This document shows, one piece after another, positions 1-9,135 of a DNA stretch of 64,000 bases. The DNA comes from Pontibacter virosus (GTDB lineage: Bacteria; Bacteroidota; Bacteroidia; Cytophagales; Hymenobacteraceae). The notes under the pieces are model-generated. The model ran no database searches. It saw nothing but the letters and a program-made list of their open reading frames with translations, and was not told the DNA's origin. Position numbers and translations under genes: made by a program. The stretch covers positions 1-64,000 of the forward strand of contig NZ_QEKI01000001.1 of NCBI RefSeq assembly GCF_003096355.1, written 5' to 3'. The first letter of the stretch is position 1. Every line of letters starts with the position of its first letter.

Positions 1-52
1 CCAGGAACTGGCGCTTGATCTTGTCCAGATCCAAGCCGGTGTTTTCTTCCAT
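1..52 (-). CDS. 5' end of an unidentified gene running off the window
   Basis: Reading the minus strand, an ATG at 50-52 opens a frame beginning MEENTGLDLDKIKRQFL that stays open to the window edge. Only 17 codons are visible, so no function can be given. A -7 type element (TACCTTTA on this strand, 65-72) lies just upstream, inside the left copy of a 30-bp repeat. A related gene start (MEAKDSFDLLQI) preceded by the same promoter lies at 21880-21933. This suggests that a mobile element inserted in front of this gene and brought or displaced a 5' end. That is inference. Confidence 0.5.
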   Translation of the reverse strand, partial: MEENTGLDLDKIKRQFL

Positions 53-64
53 GTTTTTCTGTGT

Positions 65-94
65 TAAAGGTAATACTCAATTAACCTTGACACA
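65..94. repeat. Left copy of 30-bp direct repeat (candidate attL)
   Basis: The first 18 bases, TAAAGGTAATACTCAATT, are identical to 21944-21961, and 27 of 30 positions match overall. Weaker similarity continues on both sides: a TTACAxCCTC block outward of the promoter, and the gene start on the other side. Read on the minus strand the repeat contains a promoter -7 element (TACCTTTA). The two copies enclose about 21.9 kb that includes mobilization genes, so they may be the ends of an integrated element. No integrase is visible in between. Confidence 0.5.
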
Positions 95-477
95 GGTGAC
101 ATTACACCCTCCCTAATTATGAATTAAATCCTTACGCAAACAAACAACATTAATGAGCGGGCAGAAATAGTATTAGATGTTTCACCTTTTCACTTAAATT
201 TTTACGTTTTATCGCAGATAGTTACAAAGTCGTAGAAGTATTTTGAGCCAATGACGATTTCTTCCTAGAAGTGTAAGCGTATTTCGCATCCCATCCGCTG
301 TTCGCTGGTATTAAGCCCTGCCACTGCACCCTTTTGAACGCAATGGCCTATATATTATCTCCGAAATCACTGCTTATACATTTCTGAAGCACAACAGCAG
401 ATTTAAACTAGCCAGAATTAATACCTAATTCCAAAGTCTACGTTAATTTTATTGAAAGATGAGACTACCTTACCTGT
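95..477. other. Intergenic region, no supported gene
   Basis: A+T-rich spacer between the left repeat and the 3' end of the first XRE gene. I see no coding frame with a credible start, no tRNA and no clear terminator hairpin. Confidence 0.5.
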
Positions 478-1122
478 TCACTCTTTTATAAACACCTCCC
501 TCGAACTAACGTTCTTCCTCATTACCAACCTAGGAGCTTTCCGTTTCCCGGTATATAACCTTAATGCGTTAGCAACAAATACAGGCTTCAAAGGAAATCC
601 AAGTTTTTCCTGACACAGCTTGAATACCTCCAGCCCTGTTCGCGGCTTATCAAAATAACCATTCCTAAACAGCCCATCCACAAACTGCTGCACTTCTTCC
701 TGGGTAGCCACACTTTTCAACGGCAATTCAAAACTGGCAGGCTCCTCCTCAAAGGTTAAAAAATGCTCTTTCCCTTCTTCTTTCAGAATGGATATGGTAT
801 AGCTCTTGTTATTTGACTTAGGATTATGTCCTTGCTCTATCTGAATCTGGTAAAAAGGCTCCTCGATTTTACCCGGCATCAGGTCAGACAACGGGCAATC
901 AAAAATCTGCCGCAGGTAGTTGGTCTCGGCAGCGTTGTACTTCTTTGTGGAGGTCGGGTCTTCCAGGTTCCTTACATACAAGGGATGATAGCCTAACAGA
1001 AACGAAAGCTCTCGGGCGGTGTAGCCCATTGTGAGCCGCTTCTTCCTTACACGGTAGGTTTTATCGAACTCAATCGATGATACAGGCATTGTTAAGATTG
1101 CTGTTGGCTTTTCTTTTTTCAC
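478..1122 (-). CDS. XRE-family helix-turn-helix regulator, paralogue 1
   Basis: A 214-residue protein with an N-terminal Xre-like helix-turn-helix (about residues 25-75, including the stretch YTARELSFLLGYHPLYVRNL). A C-terminal segment rich in charged residues ends in an LRLYTGKRKAPRLVMRK tail. The C-terminal half (about 135-200) has the same layout as the end of the neighbouring gene at 1174-1677, so the two look like diverged paralogues. By family it should bind DNA as a repressor or antitoxin-like regulator, but no target is evident. It lies at the left end of the putative mobile element, a usual place for control genes. No enzyme partner such as a HipA kinase or RelE toxin is adjacent. 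Confidence 0.7.
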   Translation of the reverse strand: MKKEKPTAILTMPVSSIEFDKTYRVRKKRLTMGYTARELSFLLGYHPLYVRNLEDPTSTKKYNAAETNYLRQIFDCPLSDLMPGKIEEPFYQIQIEQGHNPKSNNKSYTISILKEEGKEHFLTFEEEPASFELPLKSVATQEEVQQFVDGLFRNGYFDKPRTGLEVFKLCQEKLGFPLKPVFVANALRLYTGKRKAPRLVMRKNVSSREVFIKE

Positions 1123-1173
1123 ATCCCTAATTACGGCATTTCAGGATGTTTTTGAAAGCATAACTTTAAACAG

Positions 1174-1677
1174 CTATACCTGCTGGTACTGCACGTTACC
1201 ACTATCGAGCTCCACCTTCTTCAAGCCTCCCTTTTCAACTGCCCTTTCCAAAATAGCGGTGTAGTCCGTCACAGGCCTGCTTTCTTTGTAGTATTCATTA
1301 CAGTAATCGGTAGTCTCCCTGATTGTCTGCGGTACACTAAAGAACTTACCCTCCTCAAGCAAAGCATTGATGATACCCGTTGGCCCCAGCCCTTTGGGGA
1401 TTGTCACTCTGGTCTTCACTTGGGGCGTGTCATCCAGAATATTCGCTGGATAGAAATCATAGACCGTACAGCCGAAGTAGTTGGCGATTAGATTGAGTTG
1501 ATGATCGGTATACTTATTACTTCTTTTAACGCTCTCAATATTGCTAACAATAGAAAGGTCTGAGCTGGGGCTAATGATGTTTGAAAGCTCCCTTTGTGTT
1601 ATGCCAGCTTCGAGCCTTAACCTTCTGACCGCATCTATTATATACTGTGCTGTGGGTGAAATCTTTATGTCTTCCAT
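1174..1677 (-). CDS. XRE-family helix-turn-helix regulator, paralogue 2
   Basis: I prefer the ATG at 1677 (protein starting MEDIKISP, about 167 residues). The longer frame to 1701 only adds an unlikely MLLVYCLP extension. Residues about 10-70 form an Xre helix-turn-helix with the typical GITQRELSNIISPSSDLSIVSNIE pattern (shortened: GITQRELS then VSNIE). The C-terminal part (FFSVPQTIRETTDYCNEYY, then LERAVEKGGLKKVEL) matches in layout the end of the gene at 478-1122. The two genes are co-oriented with about a 50-bp gap and may be co-transcribed. Role: DNA-binding regulator; target unknown. Confidence 0.68.
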   Translation of the reverse strand: MEDIKISPTAQYIIDAVRRLRLEAGITQRELSNIISPSSDLSIVSNIESVKRSNKYTDHQLNLIANYFGCTVYDFYPANILDDTPQVKTRVTIPKGLGPTGIINALLEEGKFFSVPQTIRETTDYCNEYYKESRPVTDYTAILERAVEKGGLKKVELDSGNVQYQQV

Positions 1678-1701
1678 CGGAAGACAATAGACTAAAAGCA
1701 A

Positions 1702-2303
1702 ATTTTATACATTGAATGTAAAATAATTTGATTTATTATTCAACTTTTACTACCTTAGTGACTGAATCTAATATGAAACACTGATACCTATTAACATACG
1801 TTAAAAGGACATATTATTTAGATATCCAAGCATCTGGATTCTGAATCTTGCGCGGAAAATGTAGGAAACTTTCTGTGAACGCAAGATGCAGGAGTCGATG
1901 CCCATTTACTATCTTTGTGATGGTGATGGGCCCGCTCTTGTATGTTGTTCACAACCCTCCTACAGGTTTCCGCAATGTACGGAGTGGGCTCCATTGCTAT
2001 CGTTTCTTTCTGTTAGCGATTCCCCTCTTCTAAGATTCATTATTCAACTGCACTTTATAGCCAGAGTAATGAATCAGAAATTCAACAGCACCATACAGCG
2101 CGTATCTGCACTCCGGAGTCCTTCCTCCGGCTGGGTGCTCCTCATTTCACCTCCTGAGTGAGTTGATACCTTCCCGTTGCTGCCTCGCTAACACCAGCTA
2201 GCACGTGTTACAGGCCAGCCATTTCCCTTTCCCTCCTCGGCATGACCAGCTCCTGTTTTGCAGCTGGCAGGAACCTTATTCCCCAAACTTTAACCGATGA
2301 CCT
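1702..2303. other. Intergenic region with only dubious short frames
   Basis: About 600 bp between the divergent XRE genes and the small plus-strand ORF. Overlapping frames at 1848-2033 and 1886-2161 have no recognisable protein character and no convincing ribosome site. The start of the XRE pair is preceded by a very A+T-rich stretch (about 1700-1830) that should hold their promoter. Nothing else is supported. Confidence 0.45.
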
Positions 2304-2672
2304 ATGGAAACTATGCCCTACACCTTACCTGAATTCAAACTCTCCGAGCCCGACCAGGCCCTGCTGGACTTCTGCGCCCGCTACCCGCAGCACGAGGCGC
2401 AGCGCCGCCTCTGGAAATGGTTTATCCTGGCCTTGAAAGACAGCAAGTCCTCCTGTATTCACAACACTGAACTGATTACCTTTTATGAAGATCTTAAAAC
2501 GCTTGTTTCAGCTCTATATCAACTGCATGACATGCCCAAGAAAACCTGCTCCACGCCGCAGCTAAGCACCACACCTGACTGTCCAGAAAAAGCCTCGCTG
2601 GCCGAGGCTCTGAAATCCCTGCACACCAACGTGTCGGCCAACTGGATGTTGCTCGTCTGCCCGCCTGATTAG
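2304..2672 (+). CDS. Hypothetical small protein
   Basis: A 122-residue frame (METMPYTLPEF... to ...WMLLVCPPD). An alternative ATG at 2313 gives MPYTLPEF. It has no signal peptide and no membrane segment. The N-terminal half looks helical (ALLDFCARYPQHEAQRRLWKW, shortened, with aromatic and charged residues) and the C-terminal half carries several cysteines. I do not recognise the family. It sits upstream of the folded element at 2914-3058 and the TlpA/SusC/SusD operon, and could be a regulator or accessory of that locus, but nothing in the sequence proves it. G+C content and codon use resemble the downstream operon, which favours a real gene. Confidence 0.45.
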   Translation: METMPYTLPEFKLSEPDQALLDFCARYPQHEAQRRLWKWFILALKDSKSSCIHNTELITFYEDLKTLVSALYQLHDMPKKTCSTPQLSTTPDCPEKASLAEALKSLHTNVSANWMLLVCPPD

Positions 2673-2913
2673 AAAGTTTCCTACAGATCCACCCGCACTA
2701 GCGGCTAACTATTTGTCACATCCTGATCTATACATATATGAAACCAGAAAACTGGCTTCCCAGGCTTCCTTTGCCTATAATTTTCCTGTGTACTGCCTTC
2801 CAATCAGTTTCTGGCAGCCTGCAGGCATACCACTTGGTACGGTTTGCTAACTCAGTCGCCGCTTCAGAAGAGGCTATACCCTGCCGCTCCTGTCGCGACC
2901 CAATGATATACTA

Positions 2914-3058
2914 GGAGAGGCCGGGGCGCCCGGCACTGTCCGGCTGTGCAGGGGGCGGCTGCTCCATAAGTTAAAGAATAGTTTTAAGGTGAGTACCTGC
3001 AGCCGCCCGTGAGCGAAACTCTCCGTCCCTCGCTCACGCCGGTCGCCCCCGCCTCTCC
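2914..3058 (+). ncRNA. Candidate structured RNA with nested helices upstream of the tlpA-susCD operon
   Basis: Four helices can be read directly. P1 pairs 2914-2928 with 3044-3058: 14 G/C-rich pairs with one mismatch, closing the whole element. P2 is a short CCGG hairpin (2930-2933 with 2940-2943). P3 pairs 2953-2962 (GGGCGGCTGC) with 2999-3008 perfectly over 10 bp. P4 pairs 3009-3016 (GTGAGCGA) with 3030-3037 over 8 bp. P3 and P4 abut, giving a multi-branched fold with an A/T-rich 36-nt loop on P3. The fold is strand-symmetric, so the transcribed strand is uncertain. It could be a leader RNA, an sRNA or a REP-like element. It lies 106 bp before the TlpA start codon. Confidence 0.45.
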
Positions 3059-3163
3059 TCTTCCAGCTCCCTGTCAGCTACCTTCTCTCAGGCCGCTAGG
3101 CTGAGAAAAGCCCAGTGGCCACCTGTGACCTTACACATCAATTAAACCTTTAAACACTAATAC

Positions 3164-4474
3164 ATGCCGTTAATAAAACAGTTTTTAAATAGGATATCTC
3201 TTCATAGCTCGTGTTGCCTGGCTTTCACTTTGATCGCACTGTTGCTATTCCAGACCGTCCGGGGGCAGGCACAGGAGCACCCTGCCGCTGAACTGGAAAC
3301 AGGGGAGCAGGTACCCGAGGTGGCCCTCAGTACCCTGCTTCACTATCCGTCCGCCACGGCCAGCCTTTCCGACTTCCGAGGCAGGGTCCTGCTGCTGCAG
3401 TTCTGGGCCACCACGTGCGGCTCCAGCCTGCTGGCGCTCCCGAAGCTGGAGGCCCTGCAACAAACCTTTGGCGACAGCCTGCAGGTGCTCACCATCACCT
3501 CCCAGAAGCGGGAAGAGGTGGAAGCCTTTCTAGCCAGTAACCCCATCGGGCGGCGCATGAAGCTGCCGATCGTGCTCAACAACCGGCAGCTGGAGGAGCT
3601 CTTCCCCTACAATGCCGTTCCCCACCTGGTGTGGATCAGCCCGAAGGGCAGGCTGCTTGCCCAGACCGGTCCTTACGACGCAACGCCCGCAACGATACGC
3701 CGCCTCCTGCGGGGCCAGGAAGGCAACTTCAAGGACCACAAGAAAGACATCATGGATCATGATCACACGAAACCGCTCTTCCACGAAGGAAATGGCGGCT
3801 CCCCTTTCCCCAGCTACCGCTCCATCCTCACTCCCTATGTGCCGGGGCTGGGTGGCGGGTCTGGCAAGGTGAAGACGGACTCTACCCTGCGCCTGCAGAT
3901 CGTTAACGCCTCCGTGGCGCAACTCCTCCGGGCTTCCTGCGGTCTGCCCTCCTATTTCCCGGAGAAGCAGATTTTCCTGGCCAGCGAAAAGGCCCGCGCC
4001 CACCAGGTGCACAACCTGGTAGAGGAGCGCCAGCACAAAAACTATTGCTATGAAATGCTGCTGCCCGCCGCCCTGTCTGACAAGCTCTACACCTTCATGA
4101 GGCAGGATCTGGAGCGGCTCTTCGGCCTGCAGGCCAGCGTCCGCAAAAAGCGCATCGACTGTTGGGAACTGACCCTGCTGTACCGCGCGGCGGTGCCGCG
4201 GTCTGCGGGGGGTGAGCCCGGCCACAACTTCACCGACGTCAGCGATCCGGACAAGTACATGCGCAATGAGCCGGTCAACAGGCTGGTGGTTTTTCTCAAC
4301 AAGCATATCCCGGACCTTCTGGTGCTCGACAAAACAGGCATCACCTATCCCCTCGATCTCCAGCTGTCGGAAGGGGACCTGCAGGACATCAGCCGGCTGA
4401 ACGCCAGACTGGCCGCTTATGGCCTCCAACTGCAGAAGAAAAAGCGCCCGCTCCAGGTGCTCATCATCCAATAA
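3164..4474 (+). CDS. TlpA-like thioredoxin-fold protein fused to a DUF3738-like domain
   Basis: A 436-residue exported protein. Residues 1-37 carry a signal peptide (hydrophobic core LAFTLIALLLF, then GQAQE). Residues about 45-175 form a TlpA/AhpC-type thioredoxin fold (FRGRVLLLQFWATTCGSSLL). The active site reads C85-G-S-S, so the second cysteine of the usual CxxC is absent and ordinary disulfide reduction is not expected. Residues about 225-436 resemble DUF3738 (TIGR03435-like): NRLVVFLNKHIPDLLVLDKTG, shortened, followed by LDLQLSEGD and the LQLQKKKRPLQVLIIQ ending. It is the first gene of an operon with SusC- and SusD-like genes (29-bp gap to the next). This suggests a cell-envelope role in handling an imported or exported substrate. 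The fusion and the single-cysteine site are seen; the function is inferred. Confidence 0.78.
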   Translation: MPLIKQFLNRISLHSSCCLAFTLIALLLFQTVRGQAQEHPAAELETGEQVPEVALSTLLHYPSATASLSDFRGRVLLLQFWATTCGSSLLALPKLEALQQTFGDSLQVLTITSQKREEVEAFLASNPIGRRMKLPIVLNNRQLEELFPYNAVPHLVWISPKGRLLAQTGPYDATPATIRRLLRGQEGNFKDHKKDIMDHDHTKPLFHEGNGGSPFPSYRSILTPYVPGLGGGSGKVKTDSTLRLQIVNASVAQLLRASCGLPSYFPEKQIFLASEKARAHQVHNLVEERQHKNYCYEMLLPAALSDKLYTFMRQDLERLFGLQASVRKKRIDCWELTLLYRAAVPRSAGGEPGHNFTDVSDPDKYMRNEPVNRLVVFLNKHIPDLLVLDKTGITYPLDLQLSEGDLQDISRLNARLAAYGLQLQKKKRPLQVLIIQ

Positions 4475-4503
4475 GTATTTCCAAACCTAAAAAACAATCC
4501 CGT

Positions 4504-7500
4504 ATGCAACCAAAACTACTCATCGCCTTCCTGCTCTTCTGCAGCACACTCCCCGCTCTGGGGCAGGAGCGGCTGCAGGGCCGTGTGGTCGCCTCTCCCG
4601 GCAACCACCCACTACCCGGCGCCACGGTGCGCCTGCTGGGCGCCAACGCCGCCACCGCCACTGACCCCGAGGGGCGCTTTAATCTAGCCCCACCCCAGGC
4701 TGCCGACACCCTGGAGATCTCGTTTCTAGGCTACATCACACAGCAGGTACCGCTAAAACAACCTTTACGCGATGAAATAACCATCACCCTGCGTGAAAAC
4801 ACACAGTCCCTCGGGGAGGTGCTTGTCTCCACCGGCTACGAGCGACTGGCTCCCGAGCGGGTGACGGGCTCCTTTACGCAGGTGGACCGGGAACTGCTCG
4901 ACCGCTCCGTCAGTCCAAGTATCCTGGACCGGCTTAAGGGCGTCACCTCCGGGCTTAATTTTGACGAGCGTGTCCGCAACAACCCGAAGGTCAACATCCG
5001 GGGCATCAGCACGATCTACGGCAATGCCGAGCCGCTCATTATCCTGGACAACTTCCCCTACGAGGGCAATCTGGACGCCATCAACCCCAACGACGTGGAG
5101 AGCATTACGGTGCTCAAGGACGCAGCGGCAGCTTCGATCTGGGGCGCCCGCGCCGGCAACGGCGTGATCGTGATTACCACGAAAAAAGGACGACTGCAAC
5201 AGCCCATGCGTGTGAACTTCAACGCTAACGTCAGCATATTGCAGAAGCCGGACTTCAGCCAGGTGCCCATGATGAACCCCGCTGACTTCATTGGGGTGGA
5301 GCGCTTTCTCTTCGGAAAAGGCTTTTACAACAGCCAGGAGAACAGTCCCGCCCGCACGCTGCTTTCGCCCGCCGTGGAGTACCTGATCCTTCACCGAAAG
5401 GGGCAGCTCACAGACGCGCAGTTGGAAGAGGCCCTGCAGGGCCTGGCCGCCCATGACGTGCGGGACGATTTCCGGCGTTATCTCTACGATACCGGGGTAA
5501 ACCAGCAGTACGCCCTTAACCTGAGCGGCGGAGGCGAGCGCATGTCCTATTACCTGGCAGGTGGTTATGATGCCGCCACCGGCCAGCTGGGTAATCCCAA
5601 CCACCGCGTGAGCCTGCGCGCCGACAATAGCTACACCCCCACCAAGCGGTTGACACTGCACACGGGCATCAACCTAACGCAGGGAATCAGGCGGTTCGGG
5701 CGTCCCGGCTTCAGTGACATCAGCCTGGACCAGTCCAAAAGACTCTACCCCTACGCCCGCCTGGCGGACGAGGAGGGTAACCCGGCGGTCCTGCCCCGAG
5801 ACTACCGGCAGGGCTATGCCGCCTCTGCCCCATCCAACGGTCTGCTCAACTGGGAGTATGTACCGCTGCGGGATGCTGACGGGAACGACCACACAATCGA
5901 ACAGCAGCAGGCCATCGTCACGGCGGGGGTGGACATCGATTTGTTCAAAGGCCTGACTTTTATAGGGAAGTACCAGTATGCCCACAACCAGGACCTGAAC
6001 ACCAACCTGCAGACTACTGAGTCTTACGGGGCGCGTAACCTGATCAACCGGTTCACCCAGGTGAACCCGGACGGAACGCTGAGCTTCCCAGTTCCCCCGG
6101 GCAGCATCATCGACACCTGGCACAGCCAGTTCAAGTCCCACAACGGCCGGGGCCAGCTCCGGTACGACCTGTCAGGCGGTCAGCATGAATTGTCGGCCAT
6201 GGCCGGTGCCGAAGGGCAGGCACAGCGCAGCACCGGCCAGCAGTTCCGGGCCTATGGCTACGATGAACGCGTGGGCACCTCCGTACCCGTTGACTACATG
6301 ACACAGTTTCCCCTCTCCTTCAACCCGGCCGCCAGGGGGCGCATTCAAAACAACACCGGCTTCTCGGAGCGGAACCTGCGTTTTACCTCTTACTACGCCA
6401 ACGCCACTTATACCTTCGACGGCCGTTATGTCGCGACCGCGAGCGCCCGCAAGGACGCCTCCAACCTCTTCGGGGTGAACAGCAACCAGCGCGGCGTTCC
6501 CCTCTGGTCGGCCGGTTTGGCCTGGAACGCCCACCGGGAGGAATTTTTTTCCCTTCCCTGGCTGGAATACCTGAAAGCCAGGACTTCGTTTGGTTATAAC
6601 GGCAACCTGGACAACAACCTCACCGCTCTGGCCACCATCAGCTCCGTCTCGGGCAACCTGAACGGCAGCCCTTACGCTGTGGTGCGCACCTACCCTAACC
6701 CGGACCTGCGCTGGGAAAAAGCAGCCACTTGGAACTTGGGCTTGGATTTTCGCCTGAAAAATGAACGCCTGCACGGTACACTGGACTATTATGTCAAAAA
6801 GGGCACAGACCTGATCGGTGACGCCCTCGTGGACCCGACGGCCGGTGTGATAAGCGGCAGGGTCCGTCGAAACGTCGCCTCCATGAAAGGCAGTGGCGTG
6901 GACCTCTCACTGACCGGAAAGCTGCTGGACAGGGGCCTGAACTGGAGCAGCACGCTGCTCTTCAACTACAACAGGAGCGAGGTCACCCGGTATGAAAGCA
7001 CCACAGCCAGCGGCAGCACCTTCATCAATTCCGGCCTGTCCGTCACGCCGGTTGAGGGGCGCCCCCCGCATAGCATTTACAGCTACGCCTGGCAGGGGCT
7101 AGACCCGCAGACGGGGGATCCGCAGGGTCTTGTCGAGGGGGAGCTCAGCAAAGACTACACGGCCATCACCCGGCGTACGCAGTTGGAGGAACTGGTCTAC
7201 CATGGCCCGGCTCTCCCTCCTGTTTTCGGATCCTTTCTGAACACCTTCCGCTACAAGGGCATCACGCTGTCCGGAAATATCAGCTACCGCTTCGGGTATT
7301 ACTTCAGGCGCCCCTCCATCCACTACAACAACCTGTTCCTGGGCTGGGTCAGCCACCCGGACTTTGCCCGCCGCTGGCAGCAGCCTGGAGACGAGCGGCA
7401 CACCTCTGTTCCGTCCATGGTCTACCCGGGCAACGTGAACCGCGACACCTTTTACACCAACTCCGCCGCCCTGGTGGTGAAAGGGGACCATATACGCCTA

Positions 7501-7695
7501 CAGGACATCAACCTGACGGTGGACGTCCTGCAGCCGTCCAGTTCCAGGCGTATGGTGCAGCACGTTCAGCTCTACGCCGTAGCGCGGGACCTGGGCATCC
7601 TGTGGCGTGCCAACAAGCACGGCCTTGACCCTGACCATGCCAGTTACATGACACTACCCCCAACCCTGGCCATGGGATTCCGGATTGGATTCTAA
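4504..7695 (+). CDS. SusC/RagA-family TonB-dependent outer-membrane transporter
   Basis: A 1063-residue protein with signal peptide MQPKLLIAFLLFCSTLPALGQ. A carboxypeptidase-D-like regulatory domain follows (about 25-95, LQGRVVASPGNHPLPGATV), then a plug domain (about 110-230) with the SusC signature around ITVLKDAAAASIWGARAGNG, then a large beta-barrel ending in the aromatic terminus MGFRIGF needed for barrel insertion. Length is normal for the family. With the SusD-like lipoprotein 18 bp downstream it should form a SusCD pedal-bin importer for an oligomer such as a peptide or glycan. No glycoside hydrolase or sigma/anti-sigma pair is nearby. The genetic link is instead to a TlpA-DUF3738 protein and a MauE/DUF6520 pair, so the substrate may not be a sugar. 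Confidence 0.95.
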   Translation: MQPKLLIAFLLFCSTLPALGQERLQGRVVASPGNHPLPGATVRLLGANAATATDPEGRFNLAPPQAADTLEISFLGYITQQVPLKQPLRDEITITLRENTQSLGEVLVSTGYERLAPERVTGSFTQVDRELLDRSVSPSILDRLKGVTSGLNFDERVRNNPKVNIRGISTIYGNAEPLIILDNFPYEGNLDAINPNDVESITVLKDAAAASIWGARAGNGVIVITTKKGRLQQPMRVNFNANVSILQKPDFSQVPMMNPADFIGVERFLFGKGFYNSQENSPARTLLSPAVEYLILHRKGQLTDAQLEEALQGLAAHDVRDDFRRYLYDTGVNQQYALNLSGGGERMSYYLAGGYDAATGQLGNPNHRVSLRADNSYTPTKRLTLHTGINLTQGIRRFGRPGFSDISLDQSKRLYPYARLADEEGNPAVLPRDYRQGYAASAPSNGLLNWEYVPLRDADGNDHTIEQQQAIVTAGVDIDLFKGLTFIGKYQYAHNQDLNTNLQTTESYGARNLINRFTQVNPDGTLSFPVPPGSIIDTWHSQFKSHNGRGQLRYDLSGGQHELSAMAGAEGQAQRSTGQQFRAYGYDERVGTSVPVDYMTQFPLSFNPAARGRIQNNTGFSERNLRFTSYYANATYTFDGRYVATASARKDASNLFGVNSNQRGVPLWSAGLAWNAHREEFFSLPWLEYLKARTSFGYNGNLDNNLTALATISSVSGNLNGSPYAVVRTYPNPDLRWEKAATWNLGLDFRLKNERLHGTLDYYVKKGTDLIGDALVDPTAGVISGRVRRNVASMKGSGVDLSLTGKLLDRGLNWSSTLLFNYNRSEVTRYESTTASGSTFINSGLSVTPVEGRPPHSIYSYAWQGLDPQTGDPQGLVEGELSKDYTAITRRTQLEELVYHGPALPPVFGSFLNTFRYKGITLSGNISYRFGYYFRRPSIHYNNLFLGWVSHPDFARRWQQPGDERHTSVPSMVYPGNVNRDTFYTNSAALVVKGDHIRLQDINLTVDVLQPSSSRRMVQHVQLYAVARDLGILWRANKHGLDPDHASYMTLPPTLAMGFRIGF

Positions 7696-7713
7696 CTCTA
7701 AAAGACCTATACC

Positions 7714-9069
7714 ATGAAAAAGATAAAATGCATTTTCACCCTGCTCCTGGCGGTTTTCCTTTCATCCTGCGAGCATTTCCTGGACGTAAAGCCCGACAAG
7801 TCGCTGGCGATCCCGACTGACAGGCTCGAAAACCTCCTGCGCCTACTCGACAACACCTACGTGCTGAACCAGGAAACCCCTTTCACCGGCGAAGTTGCCG
7901 CTGACAACCTCTACATCAGGCCTGCAGACTGGAACGCCCTCTCCAGTCTGACGGTCAGGAACGTCTATGCCTGGGAGCGGGATGTCTACAATGACAGTGA
8001 CCGCAACGACTGGTCTCTTTCTTACAATGCGGTGCTGTATGCCAACCTGGTGCTGGGGGGCACAGAGAAACTGGAGCCTGCCCCTCACCAGCAAAGCGAG
8101 TGGGACATGATCAGGGGGAGCGCGCTTTTCTACCGGGCAAACGCCTTCTACAACCTGCTGCAGGTCTATGCGGTGCCATACAGTGAAGCTACGGCAGCCC
8201 AGGACCCTGGCATTGTGCTCAAACTGAGCCCTGACATCAACGAGCGAGCTGGCAGGGCATCTGTGCAGGAAAGTTACGACCAGGTGCTGGCAGACCTGAA
8301 AACGGCCGCAGAGCTGCTGCCGGAAGTGCCAGCCTACAAGACCCGGCCTTCCAAGCCGGCCGCCTTCGCGCTGCTCGCCCGCATCCTGTTGCAGATGGAG
8401 CGCTATGCTGAGGCCCTCTCGTATGCGGACAGGGCCATCAGCTTCCATGACCGGCTCCTGGACTATAACCTGCTGGATCTGAGTGCAGCGAACCCGATCC
8501 CGGGCATGAACGAGGAGGTAATTTTCCATACCACCATGTTCATGCTCTCCGGCACTTACTACCCGGCGGGAAAAGTGAACCCCGACCTGTACGCGCTCTA
8601 TGGGGAGGATGATCTGCGCCGGGAGGTCTTCTACCGCGTGTACGATCCCGGCAATATTGGCTTCCGGGGAAGTTACTCCGGCTCCATTCTCCTCTTCACC
8701 GGGCTCGCCACCGACGAGCTGTACCTCATCCGCGCCGAATGCCTTGCCCGGCAGGGTCAGGCGGGACCGGCCATGGCCACGCTCAATGCCCTGTTGGAAA
8801 AACGATGGAAGACCGGGGCCTTCAATGCCCGGGAGGCTGCTGATGCCACCCAGGCATTGGACATCATCCTGGAGGAACGCAGAAAAGAACTGGCCTTCCG
8901 TAGCCTACGCTGGTCTGACCTGCGCCGCCTCAACCAGGACAGCCGCTACGCCGTTTCCCTGTCCCGGGAGCTGCCGGAGGGTACACGCACGCTTCCCCCG
9001 GGGGATCCCCGCTACGTTTTCCCGCTACCGCAGAAAGTGGTTGATATTAGTGGCTTACAGCAGAACTGA
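7714..9069 (+). CDS. SusD/RagB-family nutrient-binding outer-membrane lipoprotein
   Basis: A 451-residue lipoprotein: MKKIKCIFTLLLAVFLSSC gives a lipobox with the acylated cysteine at residue 19. The helical TPR-like SusD fold is visible, with repeated YANLVLGG, YRANAFYNLLQVYAVPY-type motifs (shortened) and the conserved C-terminal block of SusD proteins, EERRKELAFRSLRWSDLRRL, followed by a YVFPLPQKVVDISGL ending. It caps the SusC barrel and presents ligand at the cell surface. It is the last gene of the tlpA-susC-susD operon, followed after 9 bp by a strong terminator. Ligand specificity cannot be read from the sequence. Confidence 0.93.
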   Translation: MKKIKCIFTLLLAVFLSSCEHFLDVKPDKSLAIPTDRLENLLRLLDNTYVLNQETPFTGEVAADNLYIRPADWNALSSLTVRNVYAWERDVYNDSDRNDWSLSYNAVLYANLVLGGTEKLEPAPHQQSEWDMIRGSALFYRANAFYNLLQVYAVPYSEATAAQDPGIVLKLSPDINERAGRASVQESYDQVLADLKTAAELLPEVPAYKTRPSKPAAFALLARILLQMERYAEALSYADRAISFHDRLLDYNLLDLSAANPIPGMNEEVIFHTTMFMLSGTYYPAGKVNPDLYALYGEDDLRREVFYRVYDPGNIGFRGSYSGSILLFTGLATDELYLIRAECLARQGQAGPAMATLNALLEKRWKTGAFNAREAADATQALDIILEERRKELAFRSLRWSDLRRLNQDSRYAVSLSRELPEGTRTLPPGDPRYVFPLPQKVVDISGLQQN

Positions 9070-9078
9070 GCAGACACC

Positions 9079-9113
9079 AAAAAGCCTGATGTGTATACGC
9101 ATCAGGCTTTTTT
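9079..9113. terminator. Bidirectional rho-independent terminator
   Basis: A perfect 13-bp stem AAAAAGCCTGATG / CATCAGGCTTTTT (9079-9091 with 9100-9112) with an 8-nt loop. A and T tracts on both flanks let it end the SusD operon on the plus strand and the DUF6520 gene on the minus strand. Confidence 0.9.
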
Positions 9114-9135
9114 AATCAGAAAAGCGCCTCCTTAC

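Noticed and set aside
1848..2161. Overlapping short plus-strand frames that look like small proteins
   Set aside because: No domain, odd composition and no ribosome site; the slight likeness of the ending WVLLISPPE to WMLLVCPPD at 2672 is too short to count.
2914..3058. Retron msr-msd or group II intron as the origin of the folded element
   Set aside because: No reverse transcriptase gene is anywhere in the window and the fold lacks intron domain V character.
3245..8529. Several long antisense frames within the TlpA, SusC and SusD genes (for example 3530-4471 and 4765-5661)
   Set aside because: They arise from the high G+C third positions of clearly homologous plus-strand genes.
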